Assembly: GCF_014279815.1 (NCBI RefSeq)
Contig: NZ_CP047941.1
Location: 2,294,001-2,358,000, forward strand
DNA length: 64,000 nt
Origin: Synechococcus sp. NOUM97013
Lineage (GTDB): Bacteria; Cyanobacteriota; Cyanobacteriia; PCC-6307; Cyanobiaceae
Reading direction: 5' to 3'
Under the pieces are notes generated by a model that worked only from the letters and a program-made list of their open reading frames with translations, ran no database searches and was not told the origin of the DNA. The translations under genes and the position numbers were made by a program. Shown piece after piece: positions 38,229 to 46,076 of this stretch. Each line of letters opens with the position of its first letter. Position 1 is the stretch's first letter.

Positions 38229-38891
38229 ATGCAGCTCAAACTCCAGGAACGCCTGCAAAGCCTGAAGATGGTGGCCAGCCTGGCCACGTTTCTCAAAAAC
38301 CCTGGCTCGCTCGACAGCGTGTTTGCTGTCGCCAACAGCGTGAAGGACAGCCCACTGGCTGAGCAGATGCAGCGGCACCTGCTCGGGCACCCCCAGTTCG
38401 GTGCACTGGTGAAGGAAGGTTGGCGACCCAAGGCGATCGACCTGGGCGAACTGCAGAAACTTCCGGAAGGCACCCTCGGACGCTGCTACGCCGATCAGCT
38501 GATCAGCCAGGGCATCACACCGGACGCACTGATCGACCCGTCCCCCATCAGCAATGACGCTGAGTACATCACCCACAGGCTCCGGGAAACACACGACATC
38601 ATCCACGTGCTCACAGGCTTCGGGATCGACGGCGACAGCGAGCTCGGCTTGCAAGGTTTCAACCTTGCTCAGACACGATCCCCCTTGGCCGTAATGCTGA
38701 TTTTTGGCGGCATGTTGGCCGCGCTTCAGGACAACGAGCCACTGGCACCGATGCTGCGAGCCCTAGCACGAGGCTTTCAACTGGGCCTGGATGCTGATCT
38801 GGTGATCGCGTGCAAGCTTGAGGAAGGATGGAAGAGGCCTCTGCAGGACTGGCGCCAAGAGCTGAAACTTGCCGTGAACAGTGACCAGTAA
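38229..38891 (+). CDS. Coq4 family protein
   Basis: The 220-residue protein carries the full Coq4 zinc motif HDxxH-x11-E (H122, D123, H126, E138), preceded by EYITHRLRETHDIIHVLTG, and the segment CYADQLISQGITPD typical of the family. Coq4 acts in ubiquinone synthesis in other organisms. Cyanobacteria make plastoquinone, so the role here is open; a quinone- or lipid-linked step is the natural guess. It lies between two cNMP-binding genes on the same strand. Confidence 0.85.
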   Translation: MQLKLQERLQSLKMVASLATFLKNPGSLDSVFAVANSVKDSPLAEQMQRHLLGHPQFGALVKEGWRPKAIDLGELQKLPEGTLGRCYADQLISQGITPDALIDPSPISNDAEYITHRLRETHDIIHVLTGFGIDGDSELGLQGFNLAQTRSPLAVMLIFGGMLAALQDNEPLAPMLRALARGFQLGLDADLVIACKLEEGWKRPLQDWRQELKLAVNSDQ

Positions 38892-38913
38892 GCAGAACTC
38901 GGAGAGGACAGCG

Positions 38914-39015
38914 ATGACTCACCAGGAGCATCAACAGGAGCTGAATCCACACAACGTTCTATTGCCGGAAGCTGCCGTCCTGTGTCGACAGGATGAGCCC
39001 ATCGACGCTGGATAA
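38914..39015 (+). CDS. Possible small protein (33 residues)
   Basis: An ATG at 38914 follows GGAGAGG by six bases, an excellent ribosome site, and reads MTHQEHQQELNPHNVLLPEA and on to a TAA. I do not recognise the product. It may be a real small gene or a chance frame in the 366-base gap after coq4. Confidence 0.3.
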   Translation: MTHQEHQQELNPHNVLLPEAAVLCRQDEPIDAG

Positions 39016-39067
39016 TGCATTCATGCTTAGTGCACGGATCACGTCATCGAAATACTCACATTGACGC

Positions 39068-39199
39068 GTGAGCGATGCCGCCGGAACACTTGAAGAACTG
39101 TGCAGGCGGCACAATTGCCTGGCAGACGCAAAGAGCCAGCTCAAGCGCCGCAGACGCAGCGACAAAAGCCTGATCAAAACCAAACAACCGCGGCTTTAG
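39068..39199 (+). CDS. Possible small basic protein (43 residues)
   Basis: A GTG frame encodes an amphipathic, strongly basic peptide with EELCRRHNCLADAKSQLKRR. The composition looks protein-like, but there is no ribosome site and no known relative. It fills the second half of the gap before the cNMP-methylglyoxal synthase gene. Confidence 0.25.
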   Translation: MSDAAGTLEELCRRHNCLADAKSQLKRRRRSDKSLIKTKQPRL

Positions 39200-39257
39200 T
39201 CACAACACAGCCCGATCCGGACAATGCACTTAAGGTTTGGGAAAACGCGGCGTCTCG

Positions 39258-40151
39258 ATGGACCGGAACGAGCTGATCTCAACGCTCCAGGATGAAGGGA
39301 ACCTGAAGCATTCCTTCAGCGCCGAAGACATCGCCGTCCTGGCGCATCACATGTCGATCAAATCATTCGACGACAATGCGATTTTGATGCACAAAGACGA
39401 GCCCGCTGACTGCATGGCATTTCTGATCAGTGGCAGGGTTCAAATCATTGAAGACGAAAGACAGATTGCAATCCTGACAACTGGGGACTGCTTTGGCGAA
39501 AGCATGTTCTCTGAAGAGGCAACGCGGGTGGCCAGCGTTCAGGCCCTAGAGGCCACAAAAGTCGGCTTGTTCAGCATCGACGACTTCCATGCATTGTTGG
39601 AAACCAATCAGAGACTGGCACTGCAATTCAGAGAAATCTTCAAAGCTGTCGGACGGGCCCGTGCCGAGCAGCATGCCGCCGAAACCTACACAGACAAGCG
39701 CAAATACTTGGCCCTCATTGCCCACAACAACATGAAAGAAAGCCTGATGGAGTTCTGCAGCATGCACACCAACAAGCTGGAACAATTCCCTCTGATTGCG
39801 ACAGGAACGACCGGCAGCATGCTGTTCAAAAAAACAGGCCTATGCCTCAGCCGTAAAGTCGCTTCAGGTCCCTTGGGTGGGGACCAGGCTGTTGGGACTC
39901 TGATTTCCACACAAAACATCATCGGCGTCATCTTCTTCCGAGATCCACTCTCGTCACACCCGCACCACGCCGACATCGAAGCCCTTGGACGACTCTGCGA
40001 CGTCTACCAAGTTCCTTTTGCCACGAACCCTCAAAGCGGAGAGGCGATTCTTGATTATCTTCTCTCTGGAAAGGCTGATCACGACCCCCTTCCCAATCGC
40101 GTGCTAGAGGCCTACGTCAAAGGACAAAAAAAGGTCGTCGAAGCCGGGTGA
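39258..40151 (+). CDS. Fusion of cyclic-nucleotide-binding domain and methylglyoxal synthase
   Basis: The 297-residue protein has a cNMP-binding domain (about 20-128) with FGESMFSEEATRVASV as cassette (E81, R90), and a methylglyoxal synthase domain (about 148-270). The latter keeps H156 and K160 (LIAHNNMK), the phosphate loop ATGTTG, catalytic D209 (SGPLGGDQ), D229, H236 and D239 (FFRDPLSSHPHHAD). The residue after H156, normally Asp, is Asn. Methylglyoxal synthase makes methylglyoxal from dihydroxyacetone phosphate, bypassing lower glycolysis. I infer control by cAMP or cGMP. ATG 39258 is chosen; a TTG seven codons earlier is possible. Confidence 0.88.
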   Translation: MDRNELISTLQDEGNLKHSFSAEDIAVLAHHMSIKSFDDNAILMHKDEPADCMAFLISGRVQIIEDERQIAILTTGDCFGESMFSEEATRVASVQALEATKVGLFSIDDFHALLETNQRLALQFREIFKAVGRARAEQHAAETYTDKRKYLALIAHNNMKESLMEFCSMHTNKLEQFPLIATGTTGSMLFKKTGLCLSRKVASGPLGGDQAVGTLISTQNIIGVIFFRDPLSSHPHHADIEALGRLCDVYQVPFATNPQSGEAILDYLLSGKADHDPLPNRVLEAYVKGQKKVVEAG

Positions 40152-40164
40152 AGGTTGAACATAA

Positions 40165-41928
40165 TCAAGGCTGGGACCGAAGAGCAATCAAGCCAAAAAC
40201 AGTGATCGGCTCTGGCCAACCCTTAACGGAATGATCGCCCAATTCCTCTACAACAACATCGTCATCTAGCAAGTCGCGAACATCCGCACTCATCAAGATC
40301 GGATGTTCGGGAAATTGTCGTGTCAACGATTCCAGTCGACTCGCAAGATTCACCGTGGCCCCGATCACGGTGTACTCCAAACGATCGCTTGAACCAAGGT
40401 TGCCGGCAATCACTTCGCCACAATGAATGCCGATGCCCTGGCGTAACGGAGCTTGACCCTCCATCTCCAGCTCTCGGTTGAGTGCATCCAAGTTGGCCTG
40501 CATGGCCAGGGCGGCGCGCACAGCAGCCAATGCTTCAGCACGTTCTCCACGATGCACAGGAACACCGAACTCGGCCATCAAGGCATCACCAATGAATTTG
40601 TCCAGCAGGCCTTGCTCATGAAGCACAGGTGCAGCAATCGCTTCGAAATAGCGATTCAACAAACGGAAAAGACCCTCTGCATCCATCACATTGCTGCGGG
40701 CCGTGAATCCGACCAAATCGGTAAACAGCACCACACATTGCTCACGCCTTCCGCCCAAGCGCATCCAGCTCTCCTGACCTGAGCGCAACATGTCGCGCAG
40801 GAGGTTTGGAGACACCCTCCTGGACAGAACAGAGTGAAGAAATCGACGCTGAGCACTCTCCTTCTGGAACAGATCACCAGACCGCACGGCGCCAGCCACC
40901 AATGGCATCAGCGTTAAGGCCGCTCCAGGCAACCACAACCCGCAAAGCCAAGCCAAAGTCGTCAGCCCCATCGCAAAACACCCCAGAAGCAGTGCGGAAA
41001 TCGCGGAGCCGGAAGCAGTCGAAGGCGCGGCAAGACGCCAATTGCACAGCAACAACCAGCTGATCACGATCAACGCCAGCGGGAAGGAATCCAAACTTCG
41101 GAAACCACGTCCGCTGCGCAGACCTGAAATCGCTGATAACAGCACCTCAGATCCGCTTTGCTGTCCAAATGGCGTCTCCAACTGATCGCCAAGGGACGGA
41201 GCGGTCGAACCGATGATGACGATCTTGTTTCGCCAAGTGTCTTCAGGGAGCGAACTGACTGCCCAGGCAGGAATCACTGGAATCGATTCACTAGGGCCAA
41301 GAAAATCGATCCCATCGTCTCCCTTTGACGGAGAGACACCCGCTCCTAAGTGAGCCAATGAGGCAGGGTGGGGAGTCGGGAATGGCGCGAGCAACAACTG
41401 CAATTGCTTTGTGCCCGGAACCGACTGAACAACGCCGAAGTCGTCCATCGAGAATGCGGACAGACCACTTGGATACGAAGCATCCCAAGGACGACGCAGT
41501 TCGACCTGCTCGAAATCCTGTGCTTGCTGACGCACCAAGGACGCACTGAGCACAACCTTGTCCTGCCAGGGTTTCAACAGCGATTGGAACGCCATGTCAT
41601 CGGCTGAACCCAAACGACTGGGGCCGGCATGGACAATGTTGAACACAACACGCGCAGCCCCAAGGCGAAGAACCTCACGTGCCAATGCTGCCTGCGTTGC
41701 TCGCGGCCAAGGCCAAGGTCCAAATTCAGTGAGCTGAGGGTCGAGTGACGCCTCATCAATCCCCAGCAAAACAACATCTTCAGCCAGAGGAATTGGCCCA
41801 CGCACCTGAAAAAGAAGCTGCCGACTGGCTGCATCCAGGCGCGTCAACCACGGCAAGAGTGCAAGTGGGGCAAGGAGAGATGCGCGCCATGCAATGGCGA
41901 TCAAACGCTGACGGATCAAGCCTTTCAA
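40165..41928 (-). CDS. CHASE2-domain class III nucleotide cyclase
   Basis: The 587-residue protein has a membrane segment (about 14-30), an extracytoplasmic CHASE2 sensor (about 35-275, with VVLLGIDEASLD and KIVIIGSTAPSLGD), three membrane segments (about 283-350) and a class III cyclase domain (about 395-587). The two metal aspartates D404 (FTDLVGFT) and D448 (KFIGDALMAEFG), K444, N527 and R531 are present. The adenine-contacting Asp is replaced by Ala524 (VIGATVN). The start is TTG in a TTGA overlap with the FecR-domain gene, so the two are coupled. Adenylate cyclase is likely, but substrate choice is uncertain. Confidence 0.88.
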   Translation of the reverse strand: MKGLIRQRLIAIAWRASLLAPLALLPWLTRLDAASRQLLFQVRGPIPLAEDVVLLGIDEASLDPQLTEFGPWPWPRATQAALAREVLRLGAARVVFNIVHAGPSRLGSADDMAFQSLLKPWQDKVVLSASLVRQQAQDFEQVELRRPWDASYPSGLSAFSMDDFGVVQSVPGTKQLQLLLAPFPTPHPASLAHLGAGVSPSKGDDGIDFLGPSESIPVIPAWAVSSLPEDTWRNKIVIIGSTAPSLGDQLETPFGQQSGSEVLLSAISGLRSGRGFRSLDSFPLALIVISWLLLCNWRLAAPSTASGSAISALLLGCFAMGLTTLAWLCGLWLPGAALTLMPLVAGAVRSGDLFQKESAQRRFLHSVLSRRVSPNLLRDMLRSGQESWMRLGGRREQCVVLFTDLVGFTARSNVMDAEGLFRLLNRYFEAIAAPVLHEQGLLDKFIGDALMAEFGVPVHRGERAEALAAVRAALAMQANLDALNRELEMEGQAPLRQGIGIHCGEVIAGNLGSSDRLEYTVIGATVNLASRLESLTRQFPEHPILMSADVRDLLDDDVVVEELGDHSVKGWPEPITVFGLIALRSQP

Positions 41929-42734
41929 GGCGAAGGGGCCATGACGCCCAATTCACGCTCGATCACGGGCAAGGTGTCGAGAGGGGAAGAAAAGCCGTTG
42001 ATCAGACGACTCTTCTGAAGACGGCGCTCGATGTCTGCCTCGGGAATCACGACGGGCGGGGCCCAGATCGCATTACGCGCAGCATCCAGGGAAAGATCCG
42101 TAATGGAACCAACAAACTCGGAATCCAACAACAGTTGCTGACCACTGTTCAACGTAAAACGCTGTCCACTACTGGTCGTGACAGTGACCTTGCCTTCCCA
42201 ACTGAAAATCTTGAATTGGTTATCGGTGTACTGAATGAAAACGGTGGTGCCTTGGATCGAGGCTGTGGCCAGACGTGTCTTGATCGTGAACGGGGCACGA
42301 TTTTGCGTGCCGGGGTTAATCCATCCAATGATGGCTCCCTTGATCAGCTCAACACCGGAATTGCCAAGACGTAGCTGAGCATCACCTCCCATCCTGAATT
42401 GACGCCCGGTCCCAAGCATCACCTGCATTCGCCCAGGCTTCGTCGTTCGCAACAGCGCATCAGTACTGAGCACTTGCCCGGAAATGGCATCAACCTCCGA
42501 CATACCGGGAAGTCGCACAAAAGCAGGTCCATTGGGAACCTCAACAATGCGAGGCTGAATGGCTCTTGACGGTAGACCCGAGAAAACGATGCCAGCAATG
42601 GCGAGGGATAGAGCCTGAACGCGAAACGACAACCCCAACTGAACGTTGCAGCTTTGGAGGATCCTGACAGGAGTCAGACAGAGCGGCAGCGAGGGATACA
42701 AGGAGGTCAACGAACCGAAACGCGTTGCAAACAC
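41925..42734 (-). CDS. Secreted FecR-domain protein
   Basis: The 269-residue frame has a signal-peptide-like segment only after residue 33 (ALSLAIAGIVFSGLPSRA), so the true start may be a TTG near 42638 rather than GTG 42734. The mature protein has a FecR domain (about 100-210) with GRQFRMGGDAQLRLG, IKTRLATASIQGTTVFIQY and FSWEGKVTVTTSSGQ. FecR-like domains are periplasmic signal or scaffold modules. Coupling to the CHASE2 cyclase gene suggests that it feeds the sensor domain. Confidence 0.78.
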   Translation of the reverse strand: MFATRFGSLTSLYPSLPLCLTPVRILQSCNVQLGLSFRVQALSLAIAGIVFSGLPSRAIQPRIVEVPNGPAFVRLPGMSEVDAISGQVLSTDALLRTTKPGRMQVMLGTGRQFRMGGDAQLRLGNSGVELIKGAIIGWINPGTQNRAPFTIKTRLATASIQGTTVFIQYTDNQFKIFSWEGKVTVTTSSGQRFTLNSGQQLLLDSEFVGSITDLSLDAARNAIWAPPVVIPEADIERRLQKSRLINGFSSPLDTLPVIERELGVMAPSP

Positions 42735-42778
42735 AAGCAGGCATCGTCAGATTGGGGCAATGCGTCACCTCGATACAG

Positions 42779-44092
42779 ATGGCATACGAAGAAGTGCTCA
42801 ACAACCCCGCTGGGTTCAATTTCGAGATTGAACAGTTGGGGGAAGCGCAGTTTGCCAATCCAAGCAGCAAAGAGGTCTTCGTGGAGGAAGGAGAAAGAAT
42901 CATCTTCTCAAGCCAACTGAAGAACCTGAAGCGACAACTGGAGACATGCGAAGAGATTCCGACATTTGAAAAAGCAGGAGCCCGTCGAAAGATCTTCCAC
43001 AATCCCGCTCAAACAAAAGCAGCGATCATCACCTGCGGCGGCTTGTGCCCCGGCTTAAACAACGTGATCAAAGGATTAGTGAATGTCCTTGAGCAAGATT
43101 ATGGAGTCGAAGAAATCCATGGCATCAGATATGGATACAAGGGACTGACTGAGGCATCTGAACACGATCCAATTCGATTAAATTCAAAATTTGTCGACCA
43201 GATTCACAAGCAAGGTGGCACTATTCTTGGATCATCAAGGGGGAATCAAGACCCTGAAAAAATGGTTGACACGCTTCAAGCCAAAGGGATCAATTTACTC
43301 TTTTGCATCGGTGGAGACGGCACCTTAAAAGGGGCTCGGGCGATCGCAGAGGCAGCAACACAACGGAAGGCCAATATCAGCGTCGTCGGCGTGCCAAAAA
43401 CAATCGACAATGATCTTGGCTTTGTTGAAAAAACCTTCGGCTTTGAGACCTCTGTTCAGGTCGCATCAGAGATCATCACATCAGCCCACCACGAAGCGGA
43501 GGGAGCGGAGAATGGCATTGGCATCGTGAAATTGATGGGTCGAGATTCAGGATTCATCACAGCAACAGCATCACTGGCCAATTCAGTGGTTGACGTGTGC
43601 TTAATCCCTGAAACACCATTCAAAATCGGCGGGACCGATGGGATCTGCAGAGATTTGGAGCAAAAGCTGGATCGAAACAATCATGCAGTCATCGTCGTCG
43701 CAGAGGGAGCAGGGCAAGAGCTCTTCCAAAACAGCGAGAAGAAACAAGACGCATCCGGAAATATTTTAAAAGACGATATCGGCGAGCTACTAAAAAATGA
43801 AATTACAACTCACTTCAAAAGCAAGGGCATTCCGATCAGCATCAAATACCTCGACCCCAGCTACCACATTAGAAGCGTTGCGGCGAACGCTTCAGATGCC
43901 GTGTTATGCCATCTTCTCGCAGAATATGCTGTTCATGCCGGAATGAGTGGAAAAACCAACCTGGTCATTGGATACTGGAACAACTTCTTTACACATGTGC
44001 CTATCAAGCTCGCCACAAAAGAACGAAGAATGGTCGACCTGGACGGCGCCTTATGGAGAGGGGTCATCAGCGCGACACGACAAGACGAGTGA
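42779..44092 (+). CDS. 6-phosphofructokinase
   Basis: The 437-residue enzyme has the PFK motifs TCGGLCPGLNNVIKG, GTILGSSRGNQ, CIGGDGTLKGA (178-182 GGDGT, the ATP rather than pyrophosphate form), VPKTIDNDLGF with catalytic D210, and GRDSGFITATASL. A ~75-residue N-terminal extension resembles that of the longer, plant-like group. It phosphorylates fructose 6-phosphate. Start ATG 42779 is preferred; 42725 would reach into the divergent FecR-gene region. Codon usage is more AT-rich than in the housekeeping genes. Confidence 0.93.
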   Translation: MAYEEVLNNPAGFNFEIEQLGEAQFANPSSKEVFVEEGERIIFSSQLKNLKRQLETCEEIPTFEKAGARRKIFHNPAQTKAAIITCGGLCPGLNNVIKGLVNVLEQDYGVEEIHGIRYGYKGLTEASEHDPIRLNSKFVDQIHKQGGTILGSSRGNQDPEKMVDTLQAKGINLLFCIGGDGTLKGARAIAEAATQRKANISVVGVPKTIDNDLGFVEKTFGFETSVQVASEIITSAHHEAEGAENGIGIVKLMGRDSGFITATASLANSVVDVCLIPETPFKIGGTDGICRDLEQKLDRNNHAVIVVAEGAGQELFQNSEKKQDASGNILKDDIGELLKNEITTHFKSKGIPISIKYLDPSYHIRSVAANASDAVLCHLLAEYAVHAGMSGKTNLVIGYWNNFFTHVPIKLATKERRMVDLDGALWRGVISATRQDE

Positions 44093-44410
44093 GCAAAACA
44101 GGCTTACTTAGAAATTGATCAACAGACCAACGATGAGTCAATATATAAAAGTTCTTGAGGAGAGTGCAACAAGGGCATCAATCAAACCAATCAACCCAAT
44201 GATCGCGATAATGGCATTAGTCCAGAATCAAATAAAAGGAATGACTTGCAGAAAGTGTCAGCTCAGGCAATGAGCCATAAGCCAAAGGCGAATTCATTTA
44301 CATGACTGAGTCAACTACAATGGCACGATAAAAAGCATTGCTCATCTTGGCAGCGTCCCTCCAACAGGAATGAAGTCGAGGCTGCAGGGCTCATACTCAA
44401 TTCAGTCGTC
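44093..44410. other. Intergenic stretch between phosphofructokinase and the TpsB gene
   Basis: About 318 AT-rich bases without a recognisable gene or RNA. A frame of 18 codons with ATG at 44370 runs into the TpsB start region and could be an upstream reading frame, but it has no other support. Confidence 0.4.
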
Positions 44411-46066
44411 ATGTTTCCTCTCTTAGCCCAACTAGTCGCACCTCCGATCCAACCCGGACCAGCACGCATACCTGAGCGACAGAGTCCTGCTGCAAACGAT
44501 GACGCCATTCAGTTAGAGGTGGAGGATCAAAAAGAAGAACAGAATGAAAGCGAAATCAATGAGCAAAGCGATGGACAATCGATCGAATTAGAGGGTTCAT
44601 CCCCATACAATGCTGAAAGAACAAAGCAAATCCTGAGAAACTGCGAATTATCGGTCGACACCAGCCTCGAAAACAGCTGCGTCAATCAACTCAATGCTCA
44701 GTTGCAAATAGATGGATACATCAATACACGCGTCGTTGCCGAGGAAATCGATGGACAGGTCAAGTTGATCATCATTCCTGGTAAATTAGTTGAAATCAAT
44801 GTCAACTCTAAAAATGAAGAGCTTGCCAGAGAAATCAAAGATAAATTAGCCCCACTTCTTGATCAACCCTTTAACATCATCCAAATCAAAAATGCACTGC
44901 TGAATCTGGAGCGCTTGGGAATCGTCAGCAGCCTCTCAGGAAGTATTGGGAAACTAGGCAGCAATCCAACGAAAGCAACACTAAACATCACAGCGGAAGT
45001 CGCAGCAAAACCATGGCGAGGGCTGTCGTCCGTTCGGAATGATGGAAATGCGGGGAGCGGCGAGTGGAGAGGCTTAGCTGTCCTGCAAAAATCAGATCTC
45101 TTCGCTCGAGGCGATCAATTTCAATTTTATGGAGAATTAAATATTGACCGAGACCCAGAACTTGGTGCTGGCATTGGCTCCATCAGCTATACCTACCCGT
45201 TATCCCGAACATGGGGAGTGACAGGATCTTTTGGCGCGAGCAGGCGCTATCTGGTTGAATATCCAAAACCATTCCGCGATTTAAGCTTTAGACAATATCA
45301 GGGATTAATCCAGACCGATTGGACCTTTTTAGAAACTGAATCAACGAACACCTATATTTTTCTCGGAGTAAGTGCAAACCACAACAATAGTTACTACAAA
45401 AATGAGACGTTCCCAGTTATCGCCGGTGGAGGAATTGATGGAGACCTAACCAGTGGATATGCTCGCATCGGTCTTGGGCATCAAGGTGCAAGAAATTCAC
45501 TGTCTTGGACGGGACAGATCTATGCACTACAGGGGATCAATTCATTCAGCAGCCCCGATGAACTGAATAACCTCAAAACACTTGGAATTCAACCAAGTAG
45601 TGCACAAGCAGTGGGCGCTTATGCAACAGGGCTCTGGGCCATCGATCGGAACTTGATTGCAAAGGCTGTTGCTGGAGGACAATATGCATTCAACCCTTTA
45701 ACCAGCAGTATGGGATTTGGCGTCGGCAGCGACAACGGCTTAAGAGGGTTGCCCGGAACCTTGATCAGTGGTGACAACGGTTGGATCAGCAACTTAGAGT
45801 TGGAATGGTCATTCCTAAAATTAAAAAATAACCAGTTCAAACTTGTCCCTTTCGGAGGGGCGGGAGGAATTACGACAACACGTCTGGGAGAAACATTCAG
45901 CGACACAATTGGTTCCTATGGAATGCTATTGAGATGGCAACATAAAAATCAACTCGTTGTTGATCTTGGTTGGGCGAGTCAATTCAATACGGATGACAAT
46001 GAAGGACTGTGGAACGACTGGATTATTGGTGACGGAATTTACTCAAAGGTGACATTCCAGTTTTAA
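44411..46066 (+). CDS. Two-partner secretion transporter TpsB (FhaC/ShlB type), pair 1
   Basis: The 551-residue protein has an acidic linker (about 25-70), POTRA domains (about 70-205, with LQIDGYINTRVVAEE and ALLNLERLGIVSSLSGSIG) and a C-terminal 16-strand barrel ending in Phe. Barrel landmarks include WRGLSSVRNDGNAGSGEWRG, GSISYTYPLSRTWGVTGSF, GLRGLPGTLISGDNGW and WNDWIIGDG. It exports a TpsA exoprotein across the outer membrane. The N-terminus MFPLLAQLVAPPIQPGPAR lacks a charged n-region. It is tail-to-tail with the CHAT exoprotein gene, 10 bases apart. Confidence 0.88.
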   Translation: MFPLLAQLVAPPIQPGPARIPERQSPAANDDAIQLEVEDQKEEQNESEINEQSDGQSIELEGSSPYNAERTKQILRNCELSVDTSLENSCVNQLNAQLQIDGYINTRVVAEEIDGQVKLIIIPGKLVEINVNSKNEELAREIKDKLAPLLDQPFNIIQIKNALLNLERLGIVSSLSGSIGKLGSNPTKATLNITAEVAAKPWRGLSSVRNDGNAGSGEWRGLAVLQKSDLFARGDQFQFYGELNIDRDPELGAGIGSISYTYPLSRTWGVTGSFGASRRYLVEYPKPFRDLSFRQYQGLIQTDWTFLETESTNTYIFLGVSANHNNSYYKNETFPVIAGGGIDGDLTSGYARIGLGHQGARNSLSWTGQIYALQGINSFSSPDELNNLKTLGIQPSSAQAVGAYATGLWAIDRNLIAKAVAGGQYAFNPLTSSMGFGVGSDNGLRGLPGTLISGDNGWISNLELEWSFLKLKNNQFKLVPFGGAGGITTTRLGETFSDTIGSYGMLLRWQHKNQLVVDLGWASQFNTDDNEGLWNDWIIGDGIYSKVTFQF

Positions 46067-46076
46067 TAGTCTGCTA

